A stretch of 64,000 nt of DNA, taken from NCBI GenBank assembly GCA_963691705.1, contig OY829539.1, positions 8,248,501-8,312,500 on the forward strand. Direction: 5' to 3'. Position 1 is the stretch's first letter; each line of letters opens with the position of its first letter. The stretch comes from Viola odorata. Its lineage: Eukaryota > Streptophyta > Magnoliopsida > Malpighiales > Violaceae. Under the pieces are notes generated by a model, which did not search any database, was not told the DNA's origin, and saw only the letters and a list, made by a program, of their open reading frames with translations. Made by a program: the position numbers and the translations under genes. This document shows positions 36,909-50,700 of the stretch, piece by piece.

Positions 36909-39900
36909 CATATCTGGTGAGGGCTGCTCGTGACTAGGCCTGATGTGGAAAAGTTCTACCTTTGGGGCCGGTATCCCAATGCTTTAATGCAGGTGTGCAT
37001 CTAGGCAGGAAGCGCCTTATCGAGACCTGGACAATTGACAGGTTTGATCATTCCAGTGCTTTGGTTGTTTGTGTTCATGTTTTGGTACTGTTTTTAATTT
37101 TGTGAATGCTCATGGGCGACCATTGGGCAGTGTGGGGATATTTGATTACATGTATTTTATGCATGTTTTTCCTTCCATTCTTACCTCGATTTAGGCCTTG
37201 ATACTACTAATTCGCTCGTGTTTCCATCTTTATCGCAGATCAAGGCCAAGAAGGAGAAATGTGCGAAAAGACATACTTTCTGGGCAATTTCAGAAGAGTT
37301 TAAGCTTCAAGACTAGCGTCGAGACCATAGACACCAATTTCTCCATGTACTAATGTACTCGGATTGATATGCAAACTCTATTTTTGTGCTGTGTTATCTG
37401 CATTTTGAGTGACTAAACATATAGCCTTGTTTGCGAGCGAGTGAGTAAACACATATTTGGTGAGGGCTGCTCGTGACTAGGCCTGATGTGGAAAAGTTCT
37501 ACCTTTGGGGTCGGTATCCCAATGCTTTAATGCAGGTGTGCATCTAGGCAGGAAGCGCCTTATCGAGACCTGGACAATTGACGGGTTTGATCATTCCAGT
37601 GCTTTGGTTGTTTGTGTTCATGTTTTGGTACTGTTTTCAATTTTGTGAATGCTCAAGGGCGAGCATTGGGCAGTGTGGGGATATTTGATTACATGTTTTT
37701 TATGCATGTTTTTCCTTCCATTCTTACCTCGATTTAGGCCTTGATACTACTAATTCGCTCGTGTTTCCATCTTTATCGCAGATCAAGGCCAAGAAGCAGA
37801 AATGTGCTAAAAGACATACTTTCTGGGCAATTTCAGAAGAGTTTAAGCTTCAAGACTAGCGTCGAGACCATAGACACTAATTTCTCCATGTACTAATGTA
37901 CTCGGATTGATATGCAAACTCTATTTTTGTGCTGTGTTATCTGCATTTTGAGTGACTAAACATATAGCCTTGTTTGCCAGCGAGTGAGTAAACACATATC
38001 TGCTGAGGGCTGCTCGTGACTAGGCCTGATGTGGAAAAGTTCTACCTTTGGGGTCGGTATCCCAATGCTTTAATGCAGGTGTGCATCTAGGCAGGAAGCG
38101 CCTTATCGAGACCTTGATAATTAACGGGTTTGATCATTCCAAAGCTTTGGTTGTTTGTGTTCATGTTTTGGGACTGTTTTTTATTTTGTGAATGCTCAAG
38201 GGCGAGCATTGGGCAGTGTGGGGATATTTGATTACATGTATTTTATGCATGTTTTTCCTTCCATTCTTAACTCGATTTAGGCCTTGATACTACTAATTCG
38301 CTCGTGTTTCCATCTTTATCGCAGATCAAGGCCAAGAAGGAGAAATGTGCGAAAAGACATACTTTCTGGGCAATTTCAGAAGAGTTTAAGCTTCAAGACT
38401 AGCGTCGAGGCCATAGACACCAATTTCTCCATGTACTAATGTACTCGGATTGATATACAAACTCTATTTTTGTGCTGTGTTATCTGCATTTTGAGTGACT
38501 AAACATATAGGCTTGTTTGCGAGCGAGTGAGTAAATACATATCTGGTGAGGGCTGCTCGTGACTAGGCCTGATGTGGAAAAGTTCTACCTTTGGGGCCGG
38601 TATCCCAATCCTTTAATGCAGGTGTGCATCTAGGCAGGAAGCGCCTTATCGAGACCTGGACAATTGACGGGTTTGATCATTCCAGTGCTTTGGTTGTTTG
38701 TGTTCATGTTTTGGTACTGTTTTTAATTTTGTGAATGCTCAAGGGCGAGCATTGGCCAGTGTGGGGATATTTGATTACATGTATTTTATGCATGTTTTCC
38801 TTCCATTCTTACCTCGATTTAGGCCTTGATACTACTAATTCGCTCGTGTTTCCATCTTTATCGCAGATCAAGGCCAAGAAGCAGAAATGTGCTAAAATAC
38901 ATACTTTCTGGGCAATTTCAGAAGAGTTTAAGCTTCAAGACTAGCGTCGAGACCATAGACACCAATTTCTCCATGTACTAATGTACTCGGATTGATATGC
39001 AAACTCTATTTTTGTGCTGTGTTATCTGTATTTTGAGTGACTAAACATATAGCCTTGTTTGCGAGCGAGTGAGTAAACACATATCTGGTGAGGGCTGCTC
39101 GTGACTAGGCCTGATGTGGAAAAGTTCTACCTTTGGGGTCGGTATCCCAATCCTTTAATGCAGGTGTGCATCTAGGCTGGAAGCGCCTTATCGAGACCTG
39201 GACAATTGACGGGTTTGATCATTCCAGTGCTTTGGTTGTTTGTGTTCATGTTTTGGTACTGTTTTTAATTTTGTGAATGCTCAAGGGCGAGCATTGGCCA
39301 GTGTGGGGATATTTGATTACATGTATTTTATACATGTTTTCCTTCCATTCTTACCTCGATTTAGGCCTTGATACTACTAATTCGCTCGTGTTTCCATCTT
39401 TATCGCAGATCAAGGCCAAGAAGCAGAAATGTGCTAAAATACATACTTTCTGGGCAATTTCAGAAGAGTTTAAGCTTCAAGACTAGCGTCGAGACCATAG
39501 ACACCAATTTCTCCATGTACTAATGTACTCGGATTGATATGCAAACTCTATTTTTGTGCTGTGTTATCTGTATTTTGAGTGACTAAACATATAGCCTTGT
39601 TTGCGAGCGAGTGAGTAAACACATATCTGGTGAGGGCTGCTCGTGACTAGGCCTGATGTGGAAAAGTTCTACCTTTGGGGTCGGTATCCCAATCCTTTAA
39701 TGCAGGTGTGCATCTAGGCTGGAAGCGCCTTGTCGAGACCTGGACAATTGACGGGTTTGATCATTCCAGTGCTTTGGTTGTTTGTGTTCATGTTTTGGTA
39801 CTGTTTTTAATTTTGTGAATGCTCAAGGGCGAGCATTGGGCAGTGTGGGGATATTTGATTACATGTATTTTATGCATGTTTTTCCTTCCATTCTTACCTC

Positions 39901-40707
39901 GATTTAGGCCTTGATACTACTAATTCGCTCGTGTTTCCATCTTTATCGCAGATCAAGGCCAAGAAGCAGAAATGTGCTAAAAGACATACTTTCTGGGCAA
40001 TTTCAGAAGAGTTTAAGCTTCAAGACTAGCGTCGAGACCATAGACACCAATTTCTCCATGTACTAATGTACTCGGATTGATATGCAAACTCTATTTTTGT
40101 GCTGTGTTATCTGCATTTTGAGTGACTAAACATATAGCCTTGTTTGCCAGCGAGTGAGTAAACACATATCTGGTGAGGGCTGCTCGTGACTAGGCCTGAT
40201 GTGGAAAAGTTCTACCTTTGGGGTCGGTATCCCAATCCTTTAATGCAGGTGTGCATCTAGGCAGGAAGCGCCTTATCGAGACCTGGACAATTGACGGGTT
40301 TGATCATTCCAGTGCTTTGGTTGTTTGTGTTCATGTTTTGGTACTGTTTTTAATTTTGTGAATGCTGAAGGGCGGGCATTGGGCAGTGTGGGGATATTTG
40401 ATTACATGTATTTTATGCATGTTTTTCCTTCCATTCTTACCTCGATTTAGGCCTTGATACTACTAATTCGCTCGTGTTTCCATCTTTATCGCAGATCAAG
40501 GCCAAGAAGCAGAAATGTGCTAAAAGACATACTTTCTGGGCAATTTCAGAAGAGTTTAAGCTTCAAGACTAGCGTCGAGACCATAGACACCAATTTCTCC
40601 ATGTACTAATGTACTCGGATTGACATACAAACTCTATTTTTGTGCTGTGTTATCTGCATTTTGAGTGACTAAACATATAGGCTTGTTTGCGAGCGAGTGA
40701 GTAAATA
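36909..40707 (+). repeat. Block E-F2-N-I-J/I-J-K (monomers 69-75)
   Basis: Starts: 36909, 37452, 37995, 38538, 39080, 39622, 40165. N now begins with CATATCTGCTGAG, a start that stays with most later N copies. Monomer 73 is a J/I hybrid. Monomer 74 has a private CCTTGTCGAG. Monomer 75 is type K ending GGATTGACATAC. Confidence 0.8.
39080..39621 (+). repeat. J/I hybrid monomer (73)
   Basis: It carries J's GGCTGGAAG, then I's ATTGGCCAG, the T4 tract, CTAAAATAC and TCTGTATTTT. It is 542 bp. A private TTATACATG replaces TTATGCATG near 39331, removing the ATGCAT palindrome. Confidence 0.82.
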
Positions 40708-43700
40708 CATATCTGGTGAGGGCTGCTCGTGACTAGGCCTGATGTGGAAAAGTTCTACCTTTGGTGCCGGTATCCCAATGCTTTAATGCAGGTGTGCATC
40801 TAGGCAGGAAGCGCCTTATCGAGACCTGGACAATTGACAGGTTTGATCATTCCAGTGCTTTGGTTGTTTGTGTTCATGTTTTGGTACTGTTTTTAATTTT
40901 GTGAATGCTCATGGGCGACCATTGGGCAGTGTGGGGATATTTGATTACATGTATTTTATGCATGTTTTTCCTTCCATTCTTACCTCGATTTAGGCCTTGA
41001 TACTACTAATTCGCTCGTGTTTCCATCTTTATCGCAGATCAAGGCCAAGAAGGAGAAATGTGCGAAAAGACATACTTTCTGGGCAATTTCAGAAGAGTTT
41101 AAGCTTCAAGACTAGCGTCGAGACCATAGACACCAATTTCTCCATGTACTAATGTACTCGGATTGATATGCAAACTCTATTTTTGTGCTGTGTTATCTGC
41201 ATTTTGAGTGACTAAACATATAGCCTTGTTTGCGAGCGAGTGAGTAAACACATATTTGGTGAGGGCTGCTCGTGACTAGGCCTGATGTGGAAAAGTTCTA
41301 CCTTTGGGGTCGGTATCCCAATGCTTTAATGCAGGTGTGCATCTAGGCAGGAAGCGCCTTATCGAGACCTGGACAATTGACGGGTTTGATCATTCCAGTG
41401 CTTTGGTTGTTTGTGTTCATGTTTTGGTACTGTTTTTAATTTTGTGAATGCTCAAGGGCGAGCATTGGGCAGTGTGGGGATATTTGATTACATGTTTTTT
41501 ATGCATGTTTTTCCTTCCATTCTTACCTCGATTTAGGCCTTGATACTACTAATTCGCTCGTGTTTCCATCTTTATCGCAGATCAAGGCCAAGAAGCAGAA
41601 ATGTGCTAAAAGACATACTTTCTGGGCAATTTCAGAAGAGTTTAAGCTTCAAGACTAGCGTCGAGACCATAGACACTAATTTCTCCATGTACTAATGTAC
41701 TCGGATTGATATGCAAACTCTATTTTTGTGCTGTGTTATCTGCATTTTGAGTGACTAAACATATAGCCTTGTTTTCCAGCGAGTGAGTAAACACATATCT
41801 GCTGAGGGCTGCTCGTGACTAGGCCTGATGTGGAAAAGTTCTACCTTTGGGGTCGGTATCCCAATGCTTTAACGCAGGTGTGCATCTAGGCAGGAAGCGC
41901 CTTATCGAGACCTGGACAATTGACGGGTTTGATCATTCCAGTGCTTTGGTTGTTTGTGTTCATGTTTTAGTACTGTTTTTAATTTTGTGAATGCTCAAGG
42001 GCGAGCATTGGCCAGTGTGGGGATATTTGATTACATGTATTTTATGCATGTTTTCCTTCCATTCTTACCTCGATTTAGGCCTTGATACTACTAATTCGCT
42101 CGTGTTTCCATCTTTATCGCAGATCAAGGCCAAGAAGCAGAAATGTGCTAAAATACATACTTTCTGGGCAATTTCAGAAGAGTTTAAGCTTCAAGACTAG
42201 CGTCGAGACCATAGACACCAATTTCTCCATGTACTAATGTACTCGGATTGATATGCAAACTCTATTTTTGTGCTGTGTTATCTGTATTTTGAGTGACTAA
42301 ACATATAGCCTTGTTTGCGAGCGAGTGAGTAAACACATATCTGGTGAGGGCTGCTCGTGACTAGGCCTGATGTGGAAAAGTTCTACCTTTGGGGTCGGTA
42401 TCCCAATCCTTTAATGCAGGTGTGCATCTAGGCTGGAAGCGCCTTATCGAGACCTGGACAATTGACGGGTTTGATCATTCCAGTGCTTTGGTTGTTTGTG
42501 TTCATGTTTTGGTACTGTTTTTAATTTTGTGAATGCTCAAGGGCGAGCATTGGGCAGTGTGGGGATATTTGATTACATGTATTTTATGCATGTTTTTCCT
42601 TCCATTCTTACCTCGATTTAGGCCTTGATACTACTAATTCGCTCGTGTTTCCATCTTTATCGCAGATCAAGGCCAAGAAGCAGAAATGTGCTAAAAGACA
42701 TACTTTCTGGGCAATTTCAGAAGAGTTTAAGCTTCAAGACTAGCGTCGAGACCATAGACACCAATTTCTCCATGTACTAATGTACTCGGATTGATATGCA
42801 AACTCTATTTTTGTGCTGTGTTATCTGCATTTTGAGTGACTAAACATATAGCCTTGTTTGCCAGCGAGTGAGTAAACACATATCTGGTGAGGGCTGCTCG
42901 TGACTAGGCCTGATGTGGAAAAGTTCTACCTTTGGGGTCGGTATCCCAATCCTTTAATGCAGGTGTGCATCTAGGCAGGAAGCGCCTTATCGAGACCTGG
43001 ACAATTGACGGGTTTGATCATTCCAGTGCTTTGGTTGTTTGTGTTCATGTTTTGGTACTGTTTTTAATTTTGTGAATGCTGAAGGGCGGGCATTGGGCAG
43101 TGTGGGGATATTTGATTACATGTATTTTATGCATGTTTTTCCTTCCATTCTTACCTCGATTTAGGCCTTGATACTACTAATTCACTCGTGTTTCCATCTT
43201 TATCGCAGATCAAGGCCAAGAAGGAGAAATGTGCGAAAAGACATACTTTCTGGGCAATTTCAGAAGAGTTTAAGCTTCAAGACTAGCGTCGAGACCATAG
43301 ACACCAATTTCTCCATGTACTAATGTACTCGGATTGATATACAAACTCTATTTTTGTGCTGTGTTATCTGCATTTTGAGTGACTAAACATATAAGCTTGT
43401 TTGCGAGCGAGTGAGTAAATACATATCTGGTGAGGGCTGCTCGTGACTAGGCCTGATGTGGAAAAGTTCTACCTTTGGGGTCGGTATCCCAATCCTTTAA
43501 TGCAGGTGTGCATCTAGGCAGGAAGCGCCTTATCGAGACCTGGACAATTGACGGGTTTGATCATTCCAGTGCTTTGGTTGTTTGTGTTCATGTTTTGGTA
43601 CTGTTTTTAATTTTGTGAATGCTCAAGGGCGAGCATTGGCCAGTGTGGGGATATTTGATTACATGTATTTTATGCATGTTTTCCTTCCATTCTTACCTCG

Positions 43701-45049
43701 ATTTAGGCCTTGATACTACTAATTCGCTCGTGTTTCCATCTTTATCGCAGATCAAGGCCAAGAAGCAGAAATGTGCTAAAATACATACTTTCTGGGCAAT
43801 TTCAGAAGAGTTTAAGCTTCAAGACTAGCGTCGAGACCATAGACACCAATTTCTCCATGTACTAATGTACTCGGATTGATATGCAAACTCTATTTTTGTG
43901 CTGTGTTATCTGTATTTTGAGTGACTAAACATATAGCCTTGTTTGCCAGCGAGTGAGTAAACACATATCTGGTGAGGGCTGCTCGTGACTAGGCCTGATG
44001 TGGAAAAGTTCTACCTTTGGGGTCGGTATCCCAATCCTTTAATGCAGGTGTGCATCTAGGCTGGAAGCGCCTTATCGAGACCTGGACAATTGACGGGTTT
44101 GATCATTCCAGTGCTTTGGTTGTTTGTGTTCATGTTTTGGTACTGTTTTTAATTTTGTGAATGCTCAAGGGCGAGCATTGGGCAGTGTGGGGATATTTGA
44201 TTACATGTATTTTATGCATGTTTTTCCTTCCATTCTTACCTCGATTTAGGCCTTGATACTACTAATTCGCTCGTGTTTCCATCTTTATCGCAGATCAAGG
44301 CCAAGAAGCAGAAATGTGCTAAAAGACATACTTTCTGGGCAATTTCAGAAGAGTTTAAGCTTCAAGACTAGCGTCGAGACCATAGACACCAATTTCTCCA
44401 TGTACTAATGTACTCGGATTGATATGCAAACTCTATTTTTGTGCTGTGTTATCTGCATTTTGAGTGACTAAACATATAGCCTTGTTTGCCAGCGAGTGAA
44501 TAAACACATATCTGGTGAGGGCTGCTCGTGACTAGGCCTGATGTGGAAAAGTTCTACCTTTGGGGTCGGTATCCCAATCCTTTAATGCAGGTGTGCATCT
44601 AGGCAGGAAGCGCCTTATCGAGACCTGGACAATTGACGGGTTTGATCATTCCAGTGCTTTGGTTGTTTGTGTTCATGTTTTGGTACTGTTTTTAATTTTG
44701 TGAATGCTGAAGGGCGGGCATTGGGCAGTGTGGGGATATTTGATTACATGTATTTTATGCATGTTTTTCCTTCCATTCTTACCTCGATTTAGGCCTTGAT
44801 ACTACTAATTCGCTCGTGTTTCCATCTTTATCGCAGATCAAGGCCAAGAAGCAGAAATGTGCTAAAAGACATACTTTCTGGGCAATTTCAGAAGAGTTTA
44901 AGCTTCAAGACTAGCGTCGAGACCATAGACACCAATTTCTCCATGTACTAATGTACTCGGATTGATATACAAACTCTATTTTTGTGCTGTGTTATCTGCA
45001 TTTTGAGTGACTAAACATATAGGCTTGTTTGCGAGCGAGTGAGTAAATA
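40708..45049 (+). repeat. Block E-F2-N/I-J-H-I-J-K (monomers 76-83)
   Basis: Starts: 40708, 41251, 41794, 42336, 42879, 43422, 43964, 44507. Monomer 78 joins an N-type start to an I-type body. Private changes include TTTGGTGCCGG near 40762, TTTTCCAGCG near 41772, AACGCAG near 41872 and TTCACTCG at 43184. Monomer 82 ends GTGAATAAACAC before K, a junction that recurs at 47211 and 54269. Confidence 0.8.
41794..42335 (+). repeat. N/I hybrid monomer (78)
   Basis: It starts CATATCTGCTGAG with CAATGCTTT, as N copies do, but has GGACAATTGAC instead of the N patch, then ATTGGCCAG, T4 and CTAAAATAC as in I. The switch lies between about 41860 and 41910. Private changes are AACGCAG and TTTTAGTACTG. Confidence 0.8.
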
Positions 45050-47764
45050 CATATCTGGTGAGGGCTGCTCGTGACTAGGCCTGATGTGGAAAAGTTCTAC
45101 CTTTGGGGCCGGTATCCCAATGCTTTAATGCAGGTGTGCATCTAGGCAGGAAGCGCCTTATCGAGACCTGGACAATTGACAGGTTTGATCATTCCAGTGC
45201 TTTGGTTGTTTGTGTTCATGTTTTGGTACTGTTTTTAATTTTGTGAATGCTCATGGGCGACCATTGGGCAGTGTGGGGATATTTGATTACATGTATTTTA
45301 TGCATGTTTTTCCTTCCATTCTTACCTCGATTTAGGCCTTGATACTACTAATTCGCTCGTGTTTCCATCTTTATCGCAGATCAAGGCCAAGAAGGAGAAA
45401 TGTGCGAAAAGACATACTTTCTGGGCAATTTCAGAAGAGTTTAAGCTTCAAGACTAGCGTCGAGACCATAGACACCAATTTCTCCATGTACTAATGTACT
45501 CGGATTGATATGCAAACTCTATTTTTGTGCTGTGTTATCTGCATTTTGAGTGACTAAACATATAGCCTTGTTTGCGAGCGAGTGAGTAAACACATATTTG
45601 GTGAGGGCTGCTCGTGACTAGGCCTGATGTGGAAAAGTTCTACCTTTGGGGTCGGTATCCCAATGCTTTAATGCAGGTGTGCATCTAGGCAGGAAGCGCC
45701 TTATCGAGACCTGGACAATTGACGGGTTTGATCATTCCAGTGCTTTGGTTGTTTGTGTTCATGTTTTGGTACTGTTTTTAATTTTGTGAATGCTCAAGGG
45801 CGAGCATTGGGCAGTGTGGGGATATTTGATTACATGTTTTTTATGCATGTTTTTCCTTCCATTCTTACCTCGATTTAGGCCTTGATACTACTAATTCGCT
45901 CGTGTTTCCATCTTTATCGCAGATCAAGGCCAAGAAGCAGAAATGTGCTAAAAGACATACTTTCTGGGCAATTTCAGAAGAGTTTAAGCTTCAAGACTAG
46001 CGTCGAGACCATAGACACTAATTTCTCCATGTACTAATGTACTCGGATTGATATGCAAACTCTATTTTTGTGCTGTGTTATCTGCATTTTGAGTGACTAA
46101 ACATATAGCCTTGTTTGCCAGCGAGTGAGTAAACACATATCTGCTGAGGGCTGCTCGTGACTAGGCCTGATGTGGAAAAGTTCTACCTTTGGGGTCGGTA
46201 TCCCAATGCTTTAATGCAGGTGTGCATCTAGGCAGGAAGCGCCTTATCGAGACCTTGATAATTAACGGGTTTGATCATTCCAAAGCTTTGGTTGTTTGTG
46301 TTCATGTTTTGGGACTGTTTTTTATTTTGTGAATGCTCAAGGGCGAGCATTGGGCAGTGTGGGGATATTTGATTACATGTATTTTATGCATGTTTTTCCT
46401 TCCATTCTTACCTCGATTTAGGCCTTGATACTACTAATTCGCTCGTGTTTCCATCTTTATCGCAGATCAAGGCCAAGAAGCAGAAATGTGCTAAAATACA
46501 TACTTTCTGGGCAATTTCAGAAGAGTTTAAGCTTCAAGACTAGCGTCGAGACCATAGACACCAATTTCTCCATGTACTAATGTACTCGGATTGATATGCA
46601 AACTCTATTTTTGTGCTGTGTTATCTGTATTTTGAGTGACTAAACATATAGCCTTGTTTGCCAGCGAGTGAGTAAACACATATCTGGTGAGGGCTGCTCG
46701 TGACTAGGCCTGATGTGGAAAAGTTCTACCTTTGGGGTCGGTATCCCAATCCTTTAATGCAGGTGTGCATCTAGGCTGGAAGCGCCTTATCGAGACCTGG
46801 ACAATTGACGGGTTTGATCATTCCAGTGCTTTGGTTGTTTGTGTTCATGTTTTGGTACTGTTTTTAATTTTGTGAATGCTCAAGGGCGAGCATTGGGCAG
46901 TGTGGGGATATTTGATTACATGTATTTTATGCATGTTTTTCCTTCCATTCTTACCTCGATTTAGGCCTTGATACTACTAATTCGCTCGTGTTTCCATCTT
47001 TATCGCAGATCAAGGCCAAGAAGCAGAAATGTGCTAAAAGACATACTTTCTGGGCAATTTCAGAAGAGTTTAAGCTTCAAGACTAGCGTCGAGACCATAG
47101 ACACCAATTTCTCCATGTACTAATGTACTCGGATTGATATGCAAACTCTATTTTTGTGCTGTGTTATCTGCATTTTGAGTGACTAAACATATAGCCTTGT
47201 TTGCCAGCGAGTGAATAAACACATATCTGGTGAGGGCTGCTCGTGACTAGGCCTGATGTGGAAAAGTTCTACCTTTGGGGTCGGTATCCCAATCCTTTAA
47301 TGCAGGTGTGCATCTAGGCAGGAAGCGCCTTATCGAGACCTGGACAATTGACGGGTTTGATCATTCCAGTGCTTTGGTTGTTTGTGTTCATGTTTTGGTA
47401 CTGTTTTTAATTTTGTGAATGCTGAAGGGCGGGCATTGGGCAGTGTGGGGATATTTGATTACATGTATTTTATGCATGTTTTTCCTTCCATTCTTACCTC
47501 GATTTAGGCCTTGATACTACTAATTCGCTCGTGTTTCCATCTTTATCGCAGATCAAGGCCAAGAAGCAGAAATGTGCTAAAAGACATACTTTCTGGGCAA
47601 TTTCAGAAGAGTTTAAGCTTCAAGACTAGCGTCGAGACCATAGACACCAATTTCTCCATGTACTAATGTACTCGGATTGATATACAAACTCTATTTTTGT
47701 GCTGTGTTATCTGCATTTTGAGTGACTAAACATATAGGCTTGTTTGCGAGCGAGTGAGTAAATA
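45050..47764 (+). repeat. Pentamer E-F2-N/I-J-K (monomers 84-88)
   Basis: Starts: 45050, 45593, 46136, 46679, 47222. All five are 543 bp, so the block is 2715 bp. Monomer 86 is an N body with an I-like 3' part (CTAAAATAC, TCTGTATTTT). The K at 44507 and the K at 47222 are both preceded by GTGAATAAACAC, showing that J-K-E-F2-N is a duplicated register. Confidence 0.82.
46136..46678 (+). repeat. N/I hybrid monomer (86), opposite breakpoint
   Basis: It contains the full N patch (CTTGATAATTAAC, CCAAAGCTTTGG, GGGACTG), then T5, CTTACCTCG and an I-type end (CTAAAATAC, TCTGTATTTT). The breakpoint is 3' of the N patch, whereas in monomer 78 it is 5' of it, so at least two separate N-I exchanges occurred. 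Confidence 0.8.
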
Positions 47765-50700
47765 CATATCTGGTGAGGGCTGCTCGTGACTAGGCCTGAT
47801 GTGGAAAAGTTCTACCTTTGGGGCCGGTATCCCAATGCTTTAATGCAGGTGTGCATCTAGGCAGGAAGCGCCTTATCGAGACCTGGACAATTGACAGGTT
47901 TGATCATTCCAGTGCTTTGGTTGTTTGTGTTCATGTTTTGGTACTGTTTTTAATTTTGTGAATGCTCATGGGCGACCATTGGGCAGTGTGGGGATATTTG
48001 ATTACATGTATTTTATGCATGTTTTTCCTTCCATTCTTACCTCGATTTAGGCCTTGATACTACTAATTCGCTCGTGTTTCCATCTTTATCGCAGATCAAG
48101 GCCAAGAAGGAGAAATGTGCGAAAAGACATACTTTCTGGGCAATTTCAGAAGAGTTTAAGCTTCAAGACTAGCGTCGAGACCATAGACACCAATTTCTCC
48201 ATGTACTAATGTACTCGGATTGATATGCAAACTCTATTTTTGTGCTGTGTTATCTGCATTTTGAGTGACTAAACATATAGCCTTGTTTGCGAGCGAGTGA
48301 GTAAACACATATTTGGTGAGGGCTGCTCGTGACTAGGCCTGATGTGGAAAAGTTCTACCTTTGGGGTCGGTATCCCAATGCTTTAATGCAGGTGTGCATC
48401 TAGGCAGGAAGCGCCTTATCGAGACCTGGACAATTGACGGGTTTGATCATTCCAGTGCTTTGGTTGTTTGTGTTCATGTTTTGGTACTGTTTTTAATTTT
48501 GTGAATGCTCAAGGGCGAGCATTGGGCAGTGTGGGGATATTTGATTACATGTTTTTTATGCATGTTTTTCCTTCCATTCTTACCTCGATTTAGGCCTTGA
48601 TACTACTAATTCGCTCGTGTTTCCATCTTTATCGCAGATCAAGGCCAAGAAGCAGAAATGTGCTAAAAGACATACTTTCTGGGCAATTTCAGAAGAGTTT
48701 AAGCTTCAAGACTAGCGTCGAGACCAAAGACACTAATTTCTCCATGTACTAATGTACTCGGATTGATATGCAAACTCTATTTTTGTGCTGTGTTATCTGC
48801 ATTTTGAGTGACTAAACATATAGCCTTGTTTGCCAGCGAGTGAGTAAACACATATCTGCTGAGGGCTGCTCGTGACTAGGCCTGATGTGGAAAAGTTCTA
48901 CCTTTGGGGTCGGTATCCCAATGCTTTAATGCAGGTGTGCATCTAGGCAGGAAGCGCCTTATCGAGACCTTGATAATTAACGGGTTTGATCATTCCAAAG
49001 CTTTGGTTGTTTGTGTTCATGTTTTGGGACTGTTTTTTATTTTGTGAATGCTCAAGGGCGAGCATTGGGCAGTGTGGGGATATTTGATTACATGTATTTT
49101 ATGCATGTTTTTCCTTCCATTCTTACCTCGATTTAGGCCTTGATACTACTAATTCGCTCGTGTTTCCATCTTTATCGCAGATCAAGGCCAAGAAGCAGAA
49201 ATGTGCTAAAAGACATACTTTCTGGGCAATTTCAGAAGAGTTTAAGCTTCAAGACTAGCGTCGAGACCATAGACACTAATTTCTCCATGTACTAATGTAC
49301 TCGGATTGATATGCAAACTCTATTTTTGTGCTGTGTTATCTGCATTTTGAGTGACTAAACATATAGCCTTGTTTGCCAGCGAGTGAGTAAACACATATCT
49401 GCTGAGGGCTGCTCGTGACTAGGCCTGATGTGGAAAAGTTCTACCTTTGGGGTCGGTATCCCAATGCTTTAATGCAGGTGTGCATCTAGGCAGGAAGCGC
49501 CTTATCGAGACCTTGATAATTAATGGGTTTGATCATTCCAAAGCTTTGGTTGTTTGTGTTCATGTTTTGGGACTGTTTTTTATTTTGTGAATGCTCAAGG
49601 GCGAGCATTGGGCAGTGTGGGGATATTTGATTACATGTATTTTATGCATGTTTTTCCTTCCATTCTTAACTCGATTTAGGCCTTGATACTACTAATTCGC
49701 TCGTGTTTCCATCTTTATCGCAGATCAAGGCCAAGAAGGAGAAATGTGCGAAAAGACATACTTTCTGGGCAATTTCAGAAGAGTTTAAGCTTCAAGACTA
49801 GCGTCGAGGCCATAGACACCAATTTCTCCATGTACTAATGTACTCGGATTGATATACAAACTCTATTTTTGTGCTGTGTTATCTGCATTTTGAGTGACTA
49901 AACATATAGGCTTGTTTGCGAGCGAGTGAGTAAATACATATCTGGTGAGGGCTGCTCGTGACTAGGCCTGATGTGGAAAAGTTCTACCTTTGGGGCCGGT
50001 ATCCCAATCCTTTAATGCAGGTGTGCATCTAGGCAGGAAGCGCCTTATCGAGACCTGGACAATTGACGGGTTTGATCATTCCAGTGCTTTGGTTGTTTGT
50101 GTTCATGTTTTGGTACTGTTTTTAATTTTGTGAATGCTCAAGGGCGAGCATTGGCCAGTGTGGGGATATTTGATTACATGTATTTTATGCATGTTTTCCT
50201 TCCATTCTTACCTCGATTTAGGCCTTGATACTACTAATTCGCTCGTGTTTCCATCTTTATCGCAGATCAAGGCCAAGAAGCAGAAATGTGCTAAAATACA
50301 TACTTTCTGGGCAATTTCAGAAGAGTTTAAGCTTCAAGACTAGCGTCGAGACCATAGACACCAATTTCTCCATGTACTAATGTACTCGGATTGATATGCA
50401 AACTCTATTTTTGTGCTGTGTTATCTGTATTTTGAGTGACTAAACATATAGCCTTGTTTGCGAGCGAGTGAGTAAACACATATCTGGTGAGGGCTGCTCG
50501 TGACTAGGCCTGATGTGGAAAAGTTCTACCTTTGGGGTCGGTATCCCAATCCTTTAATGCAGGTGTGCATCTAGGCTGGAAGCGCCTTATCGAGACCTGG
50601 ACAATTGACGGGTTTGATCATTCCAGTGCTTTGGTTGTTTGTGTTCATGTTTTGGTACTGTTTTTAATTTTGTGAATGCTCAAGGGCGAGCATTGGGCAG